Shown one piece after another: positions 16,703 through 28,140 of a DNA stretch of 54,539 nucleotides. The notes under the pieces were generated by a model. That model worked only from the letters and a program-made list of their open reading frames with translations, was not told where the DNA came from and searched no databases. Origin of the DNA: Dehalococcoidia bacterium. Its GTDB lineage: Bacteria > Chloroflexota > Dehalococcoidia > JAUSIH01. The position numbers and the translations under genes are program-made. The stretch lies in contig JAUSIH010000012.1 of assembly GCA_030648205.1 (NCBI GenBank), forward strand, positions 1-54,539. Direction: 5' to 3'. Numbering within the stretch: position 1 is the first letter of the stretch; each line of letters begins with the position of its first letter.

Positions 16703-17716
16703 CTACCCGCCGATCTGGTACATCTCCACCTTGCGGCCCGCCCGCTCGGCCTCCGTGAGCAGCGTCCGCACCTCCGAGTATCGGTCGGTGCGCGCGCGCC
16801 ACGTGCCGGTGACGATCTCCGTCAGCTCCTCGTCAGTGGCGCCGGCGCGCAGCGGGCCGCGCAGGTCGCGGCCCTGGGTGGCGAACAGGCAAGTGAACAG
16901 CTTGCCGTCCGTGGAGAGGCGGGCGCGAGTGCAGGCGCGGCAGAAGGGGCGGGTGACGGACGCGATGATGCCGATCTCGCCGCCGCCGTCCACGTAGCGG
17001 AATCGCTCGGCCACCTCGCCCGGATAGCGGGGCGGGACAGGCTCTATGGGCATCGCCGCGTTGATGCGCTTGAATATCTCGGCGGCGGGGACAACCTGGT
17101 CCATCCTCCAGCCGTTCAGATTCCCCACGTCCATGTACTCAATGAAGCGGAGGACGTGCCCGGCGCCTTTGAAGTGGCGCGCCAAGTCAACGATGGTGTG
17201 GTCGTTCACACCCCGCTGCGCGACGGCGTTGATCTTGATGGGGCGCAGGCCCACTTCCTCCGCCCGGCGGATGCCGCGCAGCACCGGCCCTGTGCCGATA
17301 TTCCGCCCGTTCATCCGACCGAAGACCGCGTCGTCCAGGCTGTCCAGGCTGACCGTGATGCGCCGGAGCCCGGCGTCCTTCAACGCCTGCGCCTGCTGCT
17401 CCAGCAGGAAGCCGTTGGTGGTCAGCGTAAGGTCGTCCACGCCCGGGACATCAGCCAGCATGGCGATCAGCTTGGACAGGTCATGCCGGAGGAGAGGCTC
17501 GCCGCCCGTGAGGCGGAGCTTGGTCACGCCCAGCCCGGCGAACACGCGGACTAGACGAGTAATCTCCTCAAAGGTGAGTATCTCCGACCGGGGGAGGAAC
17601 TGGTACCGCTCGCCATAGACCTCCGCGGGCATGCAGTACGGACAGCGGAAGTTGCACCTGTCCGTAACCGAGATACGGAGGTCTCTGAGCAGCCTGCCCA
17701 GCGTGTCCCGCGTCAT
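16703..17716 (-). CDS. moaA: GTP 3',8-cyclase
   Basis: 337 residues from the ATG at 17716 (GGACAGGAC upstream); an ATG at 17737 is possible. It catalyses the first step of molybdenum cofactor synthesis, the radical SAM rearrangement of GTP. The N-terminal cluster motif is CNFRCPYC. The second, substrate-binding cluster has [18 protein letters not shown] (Cys-x2-Cys-x13-Cys). [11 protein letters not shown] is the SAM-binding GGEP motif. The C-terminus ends in GG, which is needed for activity in the family. The moaC-containing fusion gene lies 140 bases downstream on the same strand, so the first two steps of the pathway are adjacent. Confidence 0.97.
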   Translation of the reverse strand: MTRDTLGRLLRDLRISVTDRCNFRCPYCMPAEVYGERYQFLPRSEILTFEEITRLVRVFAGLGVTKLRLTGGEPLLRHDLSKLIAMLADVPGVDDLTLTTNGFLLEQQAQALKDAGLRRITVSLDSLDDAVFGRMNGRNIGTGPVLRGIRRAEEVGLRPIKINAVAQRGVNDHTIVDLARHFKGAGHVLRFIEYMDVGNLNGWRMDQVVPAAEIFKRINAAMPIEPVPPRYPGEVAERFRYVDGGGEIGIIASVTRPFCRACTRARLSTDGKLFTCLFATQGRDLRGPLRAGATDEELTEIVTGTWRARTDRYSEVRTLLTEAERAGRKVEMYQIGG

Positions 17717-17753
17717 GTCCTGTCCGCCCTCTCCCATCAACAGCTATCAATCA

Positions 17754-17770
17754 GCCCCGCGAGGCGGGGC
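17754..17770. repeat. short GC hairpin between rdgB and moaA
   Basis: GCCCCGC (17754-17760) pairs with GCGGGGC (17764-17770). It may attenuate or terminate between the two genes, but no U-run follows on either strand. Confidence 0.4.
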
Positions 17771-17878
17771 GCCATGATTGCGTCCGCGGTGCGTCGCGCA
17801 TACTATCTTATCATCGCTCCCGCCCGACTGCATCCGCTCTGTCCAGCGCCGCAGGCAAGAGCATATCTCCACCCATGT

Positions 17879-18538
17879 TCATGACACGCCCGCCTGTCGC
17901 TGCGAGGGATCGCCCAGCCACTCGGCCCAGACCTTCAGCAGAGCGCGCGCCTTCCGCGCGGCGCGGCCCCGGTGGCTCAGGTGATTCTTGGCCGAAGGCG
18001 GCAGCTCGCCCATCGTTTTGTCCAGTTCGGACAGGTAGAATACCGGGTCGTAGCCCCATCCTCCACGCCCGCGCGGCTCCCGCGTGATGACGCCGTCCAC
18101 GTAGCCCTGGCAGATGTCCGCCAGGCCGTCCGGCAGGGCGATGGCGATGACGCAACGGAAGCGCGCCATGCGCCGGGCCTCTGGCACGCCGCCCAGCTTG
18201 CGCAGCAGGAGCGCGTTGCGCTGCGCGTCTGACGCGCCCTCGCCCGCGAAGCGCGCCGAGCGGACGCCCGGCTCGCCGCCCAGGGCGTCCACGAAGAGTC
18301 CGGAGTCGTCGGCCAGGGCCAGGAGATTGCCCGCCCGCGCGTAGGCACACGCCTTCAGCAGGGCGTTCTCCTCCAGCGTCGCGCCCGTCTCCTCGGGCAC
18401 GTGCGTCACGCCCACATCGGCGGGCGTCAGCAGTTCGAAAGACGCCCCCCGCAGGAGCAGCCGGTACTCGCCGACCTTGCCGGGGTTATTGGTCGCCAGC
18501 AGCAGCCGGGGGAGCGTGGCCTGTACTCGCTTCGCCAT
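17879..18538 (-). CDS. rdgB: RdgB/HAM1 family non-canonical purine NTP pyrophosphatase
   Basis: 219 residues. Hydrolyses ITP, dITP and XTP to the monophosphates and so keeps deaminated purines out of nucleic acids. The family signatures are complete: LLLATNNPGKVGEYRLLL at the N-terminus, ETGATLEENALLKA, ALADDSGLFVDALGG, and SHRGRAARKA near the end. The start at 18538 is the natural one by homology, although the ribosome binding site is weak. The protein extends ~15 residues past the usual end. It is divergent from rex. Confidence 0.95.
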   Translation of the reverse strand: MAKRVQATLPRLLLATNNPGKVGEYRLLLRGASFELLTPADVGVTHVPEETGATLEENALLKACAYARAGNLLALADDSGLFVDALGGEPGVRSARFAGEGASDAQRNALLLRKLGGVPEARRMARFRCVIAIALPDGLADICQGYVDGVITREPRGRGGWGYDPVFYLSELDKTMGELPPSAKNHLSHRGRAARKARALLKVWAEWLGDPSQRQAGVS

Positions 18539-18645
18539 ACGTCACCGCTACCTTTATTCCCGCCGCCGCTCTGACGACGGACGGGAGGAGTCCTATCACA
18601 GAATTATAGCCTCATCCCACGCGGAAGCACCTTTACCGACGCCGA

Positions 18646-18674
18646 TTGACGCCGTCTGTGATAAACAGTACAAT
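18646..18674 (+). promoter_or_regulatory. promoter of rex
   Basis: TTGACG at 18646-18651 and TACAAT at 18669-18674 with the ideal 17-base spacing. The leader to the ATG at 18768 is about 87 nt. Confidence 0.65.
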
Positions 18675-18767
18675 CCGTGACATCGTTCCTTTTTTCTCGA
18701 TCCTGCATGTAGCGGCAGGGGGCGGCGAGACGCGGCGAAAGCCAGCCGCCAGAGCAATAGAGGTGTG

Positions 18768-19442
18768 ATGGCTCGCACTATAGGCAGAACATCCCCCACC
18801 CCGATTCCAGAAGTCGTTATCATGCGGCTCCCTGTCTACATGCGCGCCCTCTCAAACCTCTTGAGCAAGGGCACGGAAGTGGTCAGTTCCCAGGGTCTCG
18901 GCGACCAGCTTGGGGTCACGCCCGCCCAAATCCGCAAGGACTTCAGCTACTTCGGCCGGTTCGGCAAGCAGGGGCGCGGCTACAACGTCCGCTATCTGCT
19001 CAGCGAGCTCCGGCAAATCCTGGGCCTTCAGCGCGAGTGGCACACCGCCCTCATAGGCGTGGGACGCCTGGGACGCGCCATCATCGGCTACCCCGGGTTC
19101 GCCCCCGAGGGCTTCAAAATGGCCGTGGCCTTTGACGTAAACCCGGAGCAGGTCGCCACGAGTATCGGCGACATCCCCGTCTTGAGCATGGCGGAACTTG
19201 AACCGACGCTTGTCCGCCTCAACATCCAGATCGCCATCGTCGCCGTCCCCGCCTCGGAGGCTCAGGCGGTCATTGACCGGCTGGTGAAGTGCAACATCAA
19301 GGCCATCCTCAACTACGCGCCCGTGCAGCCGCAGGTGCCGCCGGATGTGCATGTGCGCAACATTGACCCCGTGCTGGCGCTTCAGTCCATGACGTACTAC
19401 CTGAAGCAGATGGCGAACGGCCTGTCCTCCGCGGTGCCCTAA
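18768..19442 (+). CDS. rex: redox-sensing transcriptional repressor Rex
   Basis: 224 residues from the ATG at 18768 (AGAGG at 18759-18763; a GTG lies 3 bases earlier). Rex is a homodimeric repressor that reads the NADH/NAD+ ratio. The N-terminal winged helix contains SSQGLGDQLGVTPAQIRKD and the SYFGRFGKQGRGYNV block typical of Rex. The Rossmann domain begins with LIGVGRLGRAIIGY, and the C-terminal domain-swapped helix carries QSMTYYLKQM. It lies convergent to the ATP synthase operon. Rex often controls fermentation and respiration genes, so control of neighbours is possible, but I found no clear operator. Confidence 0.97.
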   Translation: MARTIGRTSPTPIPEVVIMRLPVYMRALSNLLSKGTEVVSSQGLGDQLGVTPAQIRKDFSYFGRFGKQGRGYNVRYLLSELRQILGLQREWHTALIGVGRLGRAIIGYPGFAPEGFKMAVAFDVNPEQVATSIGDIPVLSMAELEPTLVRLNIQIAIVAVPASEAQAVIDRLVKCNIKAILNYAPVQPQVPPDVHVRNIDPVLALQSMTYYLKQMANGLSSAVP

Positions 19443-19464
19443 GCGCCTCTCCGCACAGAGAAGA

Positions 19465-19492
19465 AAAGCCCCTCGCTCAAGCGAGGGGCTTT
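19465..19492. terminator. bidirectional rho-independent terminator between rex and atpC
   Basis: A 12-bp stem (AAAGCCCCTCGC / GCGAGGGGCTTT) with loop TCAA. Read on plus it is followed by a T-rich stretch (TTTCTGTTTG); read on minus by TTTTCTTCT. It separates two convergent transcription units. Confidence 0.9.
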
Positions 19493-19521
19493 CTGTTTGT
19501 CACGGCTGGCCGGATGGTGGG

Positions 19522-19947
19522 CTACCCTTCCGTGCGCGCGCCCGACCCGCGTCGGCGGCGCGCCACCTTGAGCCGCACCACCGCGCGGCGCAGCGCCGAC
19601 TCGGCGAGGCGCAGGTCCTCCGGCGCAAGTTTTCCCTTCATGCGCTCTTCGGCGCTTTTCATGGCCGCCTCCGCGCGGCTGGCGTCAATCTCCTCCGCGC
19701 GCTCCGCGGCGTCAGCCAGAACGGTCACCTTGTCCGGCCGGACCTCCAGGAAGCCGCCCGTCACCACAATAGAGGACTCCTCGCCCTTCTTGCGGAGCCT
19801 GATTTCCCCGGGCTGAATGACCGTCAGAAGCGGCGCGTGGCGCGGCAGCACAGCGAGCTCGCCCTCCACGCCAGGCACGATGACTACGTCCACATCGTCC
19901 TGAAAGACGATGCGCTCGGCAGTGACCAGTTCAAATCTGATGGGCAT
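19522..19947 (-). CDS. atpC: F-type ATP synthase epsilon subunit
   Basis: 141 residues. The beta-sandwich N-terminal domain shows the usual ELAVLPRHAPLLTVIQPGEI and GGFLEVRPDKVTVLAD. The C-terminal two-helix domain (EEIDASRAEAAMKSAEERM) is rich in charge and followed by a basic tail (VARRRRGSG). Part of the central stalk in the cytoplasm and an inhibitor of ATP hydrolysis in many bacteria. It is the last gene of the operon, 63 bases after atpD. A degenerate copy of the dispersed palindrome lies in that gap. Confidence 0.96.
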   Translation of the reverse strand: MPIRFELVTAERIVFQDDVDVVIVPGVEGELAVLPRHAPLLTVIQPGEIRLRKKGEESSIVVTGGFLEVRPDKVTVLADAAERAEEIDASRAEAAMKSAEERMKGKLAPEDLRLAESALRRAVVRLKVARRRRGSGARTEG

Positions 19948-19950
19948 TGG

Positions 19951-19992
19951 ACCTTATCCCCCTGCCCCCTTCTCCTGAGAGTGAAAGGGGGG
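19951..19992. repeat. dispersed intergenic palindrome, copy C (degenerate), inside the atp operon
   Basis: The pyrimidine lead ACCTTATCCCCCTGCCCCC resembles the other copies. The hairpin is CCCCCTT / AAGGGGGG with a longer loop. It occupies most of the atpD-atpC gap. Confidence 0.5.
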
Positions 19993-20010
19993 CAATTGAA
20001 ACTGGCAGAC

Positions 20011-21462
<1,452 letters not shown>

Positions 21463-21882
21463 CTACCGAGGCAGCGGCGTGCGCGTCCCCGGGCCGAACT
21501 GAGCGTACCCGGCGTCCACCGCCGCTCGAATCTCTTTAAGCGACTTGCCCTGCTCCCACATTCCCTTCGCGTCCCGCGCGATGCCGATGCAGGTGCTTCA
21601 GCCCGCCGCGTGGATGTCGTATGTCACCTTCCCGTCAGGCGCTATCGCCTGGATGAAACAGTCCCTATTGCTGGTGTGCCCAACGGACACGCAGCCGCAA
21701 TAGCACGGAAGGTACTGCAGTACCTCAGGGTGCGCCACGGCAAAAGCGTAGGTGTCCTGGACCTGCGCGGGGGCCTTCTGCATCCACGGCGGCATGTCCG
21801 GCGGCGTCGCCGCGGGGCTGCACCCCGCGAGTGCGATGGCAACGACCGCCAAGCCAGCCAGGACGCCCATTCGACGCTTCAT
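21463..21882 (-). CDS. CYCXC (PCYCGC)-type lipoprotein, candidate selenoprotein with Sec at TGA 21600-21598
   Basis: 139 residues when the TGA at 21600-21598 is read as selenocysteine (residue 95); a plain reading stops there at 94. The N-terminus is a lipoprotein signal ending LAGC. The core has LPCYCGC, GHTSNRDCF and then IHAAG-U-STCIGIA. In relatives I recall, HxxGC-x2-C stands at that last point, so TGA replaces a conserved Cys and gives UxxC. After the TGA the frame stays protein-like (GMWEQGKSLKEIRAAVDAGY) for 45 residues to a TAG at 21465-21463. A SECIS-like hairpin follows. The ATG lies 4 bases after the atpG stop with AGGAG nearby. Probably an exported thiol-redox protein; its link to ATP synthase is unknown. 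Confidence 0.82.
21567..21581 (-). promoter_or_regulatory. SECIS-like hairpin of the CYCXC lipoprotein gene
   Basis: TCGCG / CGCGA with loop CGGGA. The loop starts 22 nt after the TGA and has G at its second position. An outer CAT/ATG pair closes a symmetric internal loop. This fits the known bacterial SECIS pattern of distance and loop G. Confidence 0.6.
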
Positions 21883-21886
21883 GCTC

Positions 21887-22753
21887 CTAGCCCTTCTCCA
21901 GGGACGCCACGCCACCCACAATGTCCAGCAGCTCCTTGGTTATCATCTCCTGGCGGACCTTGTTCCGCAGGAGCGTCAGCTCGTTAATCATGTCCAGCGC
22001 GTTCTCCGTGGCGCTACGCATGGCCACCATCCGCGCCGACTGCTCGCTGGCCCGGGCCTCCAGGAGCGCATGGTATATCTGCATCTCCAGGAAGCGCGGC
22101 AGAAGAGCGTCCAACACGACTGCCGGATTCGGCTCGTAGATATAGCCCACCTGCTGCCTGCCCTCCATTTTGGCGGGCTCGACGGGCAGTATCTGCTGCA
22201 ACACGGGCCGCTGGATCAGGGTGTTGACAAACTCCGTGTACGACAGGTACACCCTGTCCACGTAGCCGCTGGTGTAGTCGTCCCGCACGATCTTGGCGAT
22301 GGGCAGGATGTCGTTCACCGTCGGGTAGTCGGCCGTGCCCACGAAGACGGCGCGCAGCTCCTGGCCCGTGCGGTGCATGAAGTCCCGCCCCTTGCGTCCC
22401 ACGGCGACCACACTGATGGGCTTCCGCTGCTCCAGGATGAAGCCGGCCGCGCGCCGGTTGACGTTGCCGTTGAGAGCGCCGCAGAGGCCGCGGTCCGTCG
22501 TCACGTGCACAATCTGAATGCGCCTGACCTCCGGATGCACCTTGAGGAGGGGATGGATGTCCTCTTCCTCTTTGCGCTGGGCCATGAGGTGCGCCATGAC
22601 GTCCAGTATCTTCTCCGAGTACGGACGCGCCGCCAGCGTCAACTGCTGGGCCTTCCGCATCTTGGACGCGGCGATCATTTCCATGGCCTTGGTTATCTTG
22701 GCCGTGCTCTGAACGCTACGGATGCGTCGTCGTAGTTGCCGGATATTGAGCAT
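21887..22753 (-). CDS. atpG: F-type ATP synthase gamma subunit
   Basis: 288 residues. Central rotor shaft. The N-terminal coiled-coil helix begins RRRIRSVQSTAKITKAMEMIAASKM, the family hallmark. The middle has VTTDRGLCGALNGNV, and the C-terminal helix has ARMVAMRSATENALDMI. Length is normal. It is separated from atpA by an isochorismatase-fold gene and followed within 4 bases by the CYCXC lipoprotein gene. Confidence 0.97.
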   Translation of the reverse strand: MLNIRQLRRRIRSVQSTAKITKAMEMIAASKMRKAQQLTLAARPYSEKILDVMAHLMAQRKEEEDIHPLLKVHPEVRRIQIVHVTTDRGLCGALNGNVNRRAAGFILEQRKPISVVAVGRKGRDFMHRTGQELRAVFVGTADYPTVNDILPIAKIVRDDYTSGYVDRVYLSYTEFVNTLIQRPVLQQILPVEPAKMEGRQQVGYIYEPNPAVVLDALLPRFLEMQIYHALLEARASEQSARMVAMRSATENALDMINELTLLRNKVRQEMITKELLDIVGGVASLEKG

Positions 22754-22787
22754 GAGTGGACTCTGTCTCCGTCCTCGCGGTCTGGCG

Positions 22788-23396
22788 CTACTTCAGCGCG
22801 GCGATGACCTCGTCTGACTTGGTGATGGTCGCCAGGAAGGGCAGCGCGCTCTTCAGCGCCATCTCGTGGGCATCCTTGCTGGCCGCCGCGCAGCAGTCCT
22901 CAACGACAAAAACGTTGTAACCCTGGTCGGAGGCGTCCCGCGCGGTGCCTTCCACCACGAAGTTGGTGCCGACGCCCATCAGGATGAGCGTGCGCACACC
23001 TTTGGCGCGCAGGATGGCGCCCAAGTCGGAGCCGTAGAAGGCGCTGATGCCGTGCTTGGTCACCACAGGCTCGCCGGGCAGCGGGGCCACGTCGGGATGG
23101 ACCTGCACGCCCCAGGAACCCTCGATCAGAGCGCCCATCTGCGCCACCGCCTGCCACATGCCGCAGTTGATGGCCCGCTCCGGATAGCCCTTGCGGTACT
23201 TGACAGACACATGCGCCACAAGCACGTTCGCCTTGCGGGCCGCGTCCAGGACGCGCCGGGCCTTGGAGAGCACTCTTCTGTCCTTGACCTGCGCGGCAAA
23301 GCCAAAGTCCTTGAACGCGCCGCGCTCGTCCACAATATCGTTCGTCAGGTCCAGCGCCAGGACCGCCGTCTGCGTCTTGTCAATGGCCAGAGCCAT
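22788..23396 (-). CDS. isochorismatase-fold hydrolase inserted in the atp operon, nucleophile Cys absent
   Basis: 202 residues from the ATG at 23396; a longer GTG form overlaps the intergenic spacer. The Rossmann-like fold shows the Asp in ALDLTND and the Lys in TKHGISAFYGSDL. The motif that normally carries the nucleophile (family GVxTNxCVExTARDA) reads GVGTNFVVEGTARDA, so the Cys is Val. The true isochorismatases also work without that Cys, while nicotinamidases and related amidases need it. The substrate is thus unclear and loss of activity is possible. It lies between atpA (43 bases) and atpG (34 bases) on the same strand, so it is co-transcribed. Confidence 0.88.
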   Translation of the reverse strand: MALAIDKTQTAVLALDLTNDIVDERGAFKDFGFAAQVKDRRVLSKARRVLDAARKANVLVAHVSVKYRKGYPERAINCGMWQAVAQMGALIEGSWGVQVHPDVAPLPGEPVVTKHGISAFYGSDLGAILRAKGVRTLILMGVGTNFVVEGTARDASDQGYNVFVVEDCCAAASKDAHEMALKSALPFLATITKSDEVIAALK

Positions 23397-23439
23397 AAGC
23401 CTCACTCTCCCGTCACTCACGTCTGAGGGCGACGCCCTA

Positions 23440-24951
<1,512 letters not shown>

Positions 24952-25055
24952 AGTCCCTTACCCCCAGGCCCGCAATTGTCGGTTTGTTGAGCAGAGCCGT
25001 CTTCGGCTTCTGCATGCGCCGGCCCGCTGGCCGGTCAAGACTTGTCTCCTTTGTT

Positions 25056-25607
25056 CTAGGCCCCCTGCCCCGCCAGGCTCTGGCGCAGCCGCTCCAGCCG
25101 CGTGCGCGTGCTGCCGTCCAGCAGCCGGTCGCCGATGCGCACCACAAGCCCGCCCACGATGGCCGGGTCCACGGACGCGGTCGTCTGGACCTGCTTATCG
25201 CCCGCCAGCCCCTTGAGCCTGGCGGCCAGCTCCAGCACCTCGGCGTCGCTGAGCGCGATGGCCGTGGTGACCTGGGCGCGAATGACGCCCTGCCAGGCGT
25301 CCAGCAGCCGCTGGTACTCCCTCATGACACCCGTCGCCAGGGCCGCCCGCCTGCGCCGCACGAGAAGGCGCACGAAGTTGTAGCCAAAGGGCCGTAGCTG
25401 CGGCAGCGCCTTCTTCAGGATGGCCTCTTTGTCCGCCAGCAGCACATTCGGGTTGTCCATGACGCCGAGGAACACGGGGTCGCCGAAGACCTCCGCCACG
25501 GCATCCAGATCGGCCTTCCAGACGTCCAACTCATTGCGCTCCCGCGCCAGGTCAAAGACAGCCTGCGCGTAGCGCTTGGACGATGATAGGAGTAGCTTTC
25601 TCGGCAC
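25056..25607 (-). CDS. atpH: F-type ATP synthase delta subunit
   Basis: 183 residues from a GTG at 25607. Peripheral stalk protein (OSCP) that caps F1. N-terminal helical domain with SKRYAQAVFDLARERNELDVWKADL; C-terminal part with GGLVVRIGDRLLDGSTRTRLERLRQSL, the standard delta ending. Gaps to its neighbours are 104 bases (atpA) and 55 bases (atpF). Confidence 0.96.
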   Translation of the reverse strand: MPRKLLLSSSKRYAQAVFDLARERNELDVWKADLDAVAEVFGDPVFLGVMDNPNVLLADKEAILKKALPQLRPFGYNFVRLLVRRRRAALATGVMREYQRLLDAWQGVIRAQVTTAIALSDAEVLELAARLKGLAGDKQVQTTASVDPAIVGGLVVRIGDRLLDGSTRTRLERLRQSLAGQGA

Positions 25608-25662
25608 GTTGCCCCGCCCCGCGTCGGCGACCCTTCAGAGCGGCCACCGCGCAGTCCTGAGT

Positions 25663-26163
25663 TTAGTTGTTACGCAGCTTGGCGCTCTCCTCGAGCACCT
25701 CGTTGATGAGACCTTTGTGGGCTTCCTTGTCCAGCCGGATGCGAATGATCTTTTCCGCCGCGACGACGGCGAGGTCAGCGAACTGCAGCCGCACCTGCTC
25801 TATGGCGGCGTCCCGCTCGCGGTGTATCTCCGCGCGGGCGCGGGCGACGATCTCATCCGCCTCTTTGCGGGCGCGCTCGTGCTCCTCTGTCCGCAGCCGT
25901 TCGCCGGCCTGGATGGCCTTGTTCACGAGGGACTGGGCCTCCTGCCGGGCCTCGTCCAGACGCTTCTTGACTTCCTGCTCGCTGCGGGCCGCCTCCTGCT
26001 TAATGCGCTCGGCGTTTTCCATGCTTTCCTTGATCCGCCGACTGCGCTCGTCCAGCATCTTGATGACGGGCTTGTACGCCACGGCGGACAGGATAAACAA
26101 CAAGAGCAGGAAGTTAATAACCTGCGCGATAAGCCCTGTTAAGTTTATGCCTAGGGCTTCCAC
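25663..26163 (-). CDS. atpF: F-type ATP synthase b subunit
   Basis: 166 residues from a GTG at 26163 with AAGGAG 8 bases upstream. One N-terminal membrane helix (LIAQVINFLLLLFILSAVAYK), then a long charged helix of heptad character for dimerisation (ARSEQEVKKRLDEARQEAQ, EEHERARKEADEIVARAR). Forms the peripheral stalk. Only one b gene is present, so a homodimer is expected. Confidence 0.96.
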   Translation of the reverse strand: MEALGINLTGLIAQVINFLLLLFILSAVAYKPVIKMLDERSRRIKESMENAERIKQEAARSEQEVKKRLDEARQEAQSLVNKAIQAGERLRTEEHERARKEADEIVARARAEIHRERDAAIEQVRLQFADLAVVAAEKIIRIRLDKEAHKGLINEVLEESAKLRNN

Positions 26164-26229
26164 GGCCTACTCCTTGCGGTGCACTTTCCGGCGGGCCGCT
26201 GTCCGGCCCGCGCACGCTCCCCGGCCAAG

Positions 26230-26472
<243 letters not shown>

Positions 26473-26549
26473 TTATCCCAGACCGAGCCCTGAGGGCTTC
26501 GTTTCTCAGCTACCGGGACACCGTGCGACACAGCCACCTGCCGCCTCGT

Positions 26550-27623
26550 CTAGTGATGGGCCTCCGCCGCCTCGCCGCCCTCGTGATGGCCCTTGTGGTC
26601 CTCTCCGTGGCTTGCCACCGCCATCACACCGAAGATGAGGGTAAGGAAGGCGAACACGAAGGCCTGCATGAAACCGACGAACAACTCCAGACCGTAGAAC
26701 ACCAGGACAAAGACCAGGGGCACCAGGAACGTGATAACGATGAGAAGGACCTCGCCCGCGAAGACGTTGCCGAAAAGTCGGAAGGTGAAGCTGATGACGC
26801 GGGCAAGCTCGCTGACAATCTCCAGGAGGCCGATGGCCAAGTCTATGATGCCATTGAATATCTCCCCCCGGAGGAGCCTGCGCACGTTGAAGAATTTGGA
26901 CAGGTACATGGGGCCGAGGGACTGGAACCCCCACATCTCGATGAAGACCAGGGCCACCAGGGCCAGGGCCAGCGGCGTGTTCAAGTCCGTGTTGGCGCTG
27001 CGAAAGAACGGCACCAGGATGGGTTTCGCATGGGCAGCCTCGCCGGACGCGGGCGCACCGTGCTCGGACGCCTCCTTCGGCTTCTCGGCGGCCTCGCCGC
27101 CGGGCAGCATGAGCGCCACGTCCAAGCCCGCCACGTTCACCGTGGTGAAAGACGTGGCGTGCACCTCCTCGGCTTTCTCCTTCCCGAACTGGACCTGCGC
27201 GTCCCGCACGACCCCGATGGTGCCGAAGCCGGGGAGCAGGCCCATCCAGTTGGAGACCAGAACGAAGAGGAAGATGGTCATCACCACGGGGAAGAACCGG
27301 CGGCCCCACTTCTTGCCCGCGACGCCCTCGACGAAGTTCAGCATCGTCTCGATAAAGGTCTCAAGGAGATTCTGGACGCCACGGGGCACGAGCCGCATGC
27401 GCCGGGTCACCAGAATGGCGAAAACCGCAAGGACGACGACGGTTACCCAGGAGGCCATGATGCTGTTCGTGAAGCGCAGGCTGCCGGCCTGGAAGACCCA
27501 TTCGGCGGCGGGGTCAATGTGGGGGATAGGGCCTTTAAGGAAGATGAAGCCCGCGGCAACCAATCCGAGGACTGCGAGGACGAGCAGAAGTTTGCCCTTC
27601 GTGGTGGAGAGCAGACCGCCCAC
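26550..27623 (-). CDS. atpB: F-type ATP synthase a subunit
   Basis: 357 residues, longer than the ~270 of E. coli. It starts at a GTG (27623) that overlaps the stop of the preceding gene by one base (TAGTG), with AAGGAG upstream. The stator Arg helix is in SELARVISFTFRLFGNVFAGE. A hydrophilic insertion of about 60 residues rich in Glu, Ala and His (KPKEASEHGAPASGEAAHAK) lies between early helices. The C-terminus is His-rich (GEDHKGHHEGGEAAEAHH), which could bind metal. It forms the proton channel with the c ring. Confidence 0.96.
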   Translation of the reverse strand: MGGLLSTTKGKLLLVLAVLGLVAAGFIFLKGPIPHIDPAAEWVFQAGSLRFTNSIMASWVTVVVLAVFAILVTRRMRLVPRGVQNLLETFIETMLNFVEGVAGKKWGRRFFPVVMTIFLFVLVSNWMGLLPGFGTIGVVRDAQVQFGKEKAEEVHATSFTTVNVAGLDVALMLPGGEAAEKPKEASEHGAPASGEAAHAKPILVPFFRSANTDLNTPLALALVALVFIEMWGFQSLGPMYLSKFFNVRRLLRGEIFNGIIDLAIGLLEIVSELARVISFTFRLFGNVFAGEVLLIVITFLVPLVFVLVFYGLELFVGFMQAFVFAFLTLIFGVMAVASHGEDHKGHHEGGEAAEAHH

Positions 27624-27868
27624 TACTTGTTCTCCTTCGCCTTGCCACCGGCGGAGTTATCCCCCTTTACAACACGGGAGATCACTCGTATCAGTCCCAG
27701 GAAAGCCCCTGCGATTCCGAGGAAAAGGCCCACCAGCATAAACAGGGGCCGCGTACCGAGCCAGTCATCAGCCCAGAGCCCCAGCACCAAGCCCGCCACA
27801 AGGCATATCGCGACGTACCATCCGAGGCCTATGTAGCGGAGCGCACTCCGGGCTCTATCCCAGTCCAC
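27623..27868 (-). CDS. AtpI/AtpZ-type small membrane protein
   Basis: 81 residues from the GTG at 27868. Two hydrophobic helices (WYVAICLVAGLVLGLWADD, FMLVGLFLGIAGAFLGLI) and a basic tail (GGKAKENK). Small proteins of this type at the head of atp operons (AtpI, AtpZ) help c-ring assembly or carry Mg2+/Ca2+. The GTG at 27868 is preferred because the operon promoter (27919-27889) would start transcription near 27882. A GTG at 27898 lies inside that promoter. Confidence 0.85.
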   Translation of the reverse strand: MDWDRARSALRYIGLGWYVAICLVAGLVLGLWADDWLGTRPLFMLVGLFLGIAGAFLGLIRVISRVVKGDNSAGGKAKENK

Positions 27869-27888
27869 GTTGCTGACCCCGATTGCGC

Positions 27889-27919
27889 AGTATATCACAA
27901 GTTCCCCAGGACCTGTCAA
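27889..27919 (-). promoter_or_regulatory. promoter of the ATP synthase operon
   Basis: On the minus strand TTGACA (27919-27914) is followed after 19 bases by TATACT (27894-27889) with an extended TGA just before it. The leader to the first GTG would be about 14 nt. Confidence 0.6.
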
Positions 27920-28026
27920 CGCCAAAAAGCGAGAGTCGCAAGTCCTCGCCGCGCGCAGCCATCCGCGCCCGACAGGCAGGGGACGCGCGCACTCTAGGGC
28001 GCGGGACAACCGCCCCAACAGCCCGC

Positions 28027-28140
28027 CTACTTTGGCATCAGCCCCAGTTGCGCCATCATGCCTGCCACGTCGAAGTACCGGTGCTCCTCCGCGATAAGGC
28101 CGTTGCTGTTGACGCGGAAGAAGCTGAGCCTCACCTTCAG
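28027..28140 (-). pseudogene. C-terminal fragment of a SnoaL/NTF2-like protein
   Basis: A frame on the minus strand ends with NSNGLIAEEHRYFDVAGMM then AQLGLMPK and TAG. This is the typical end of SnoaL-like ester cyclases. The 5' part is missing: upstream the frame enters the end of the DUF4129 gene. It seems to be a relic left by a deletion in the gap between the atp operon and the DUF4129 gene. Confidence 0.6.

Noticed and set aside
18655-18685. Rex operator in the rex promoter (CTGTGATAAACAG and CCGTGACA)
   Set aside because: Only half-sites; no proper inverted TTGTGA-N6-TCACAA match.
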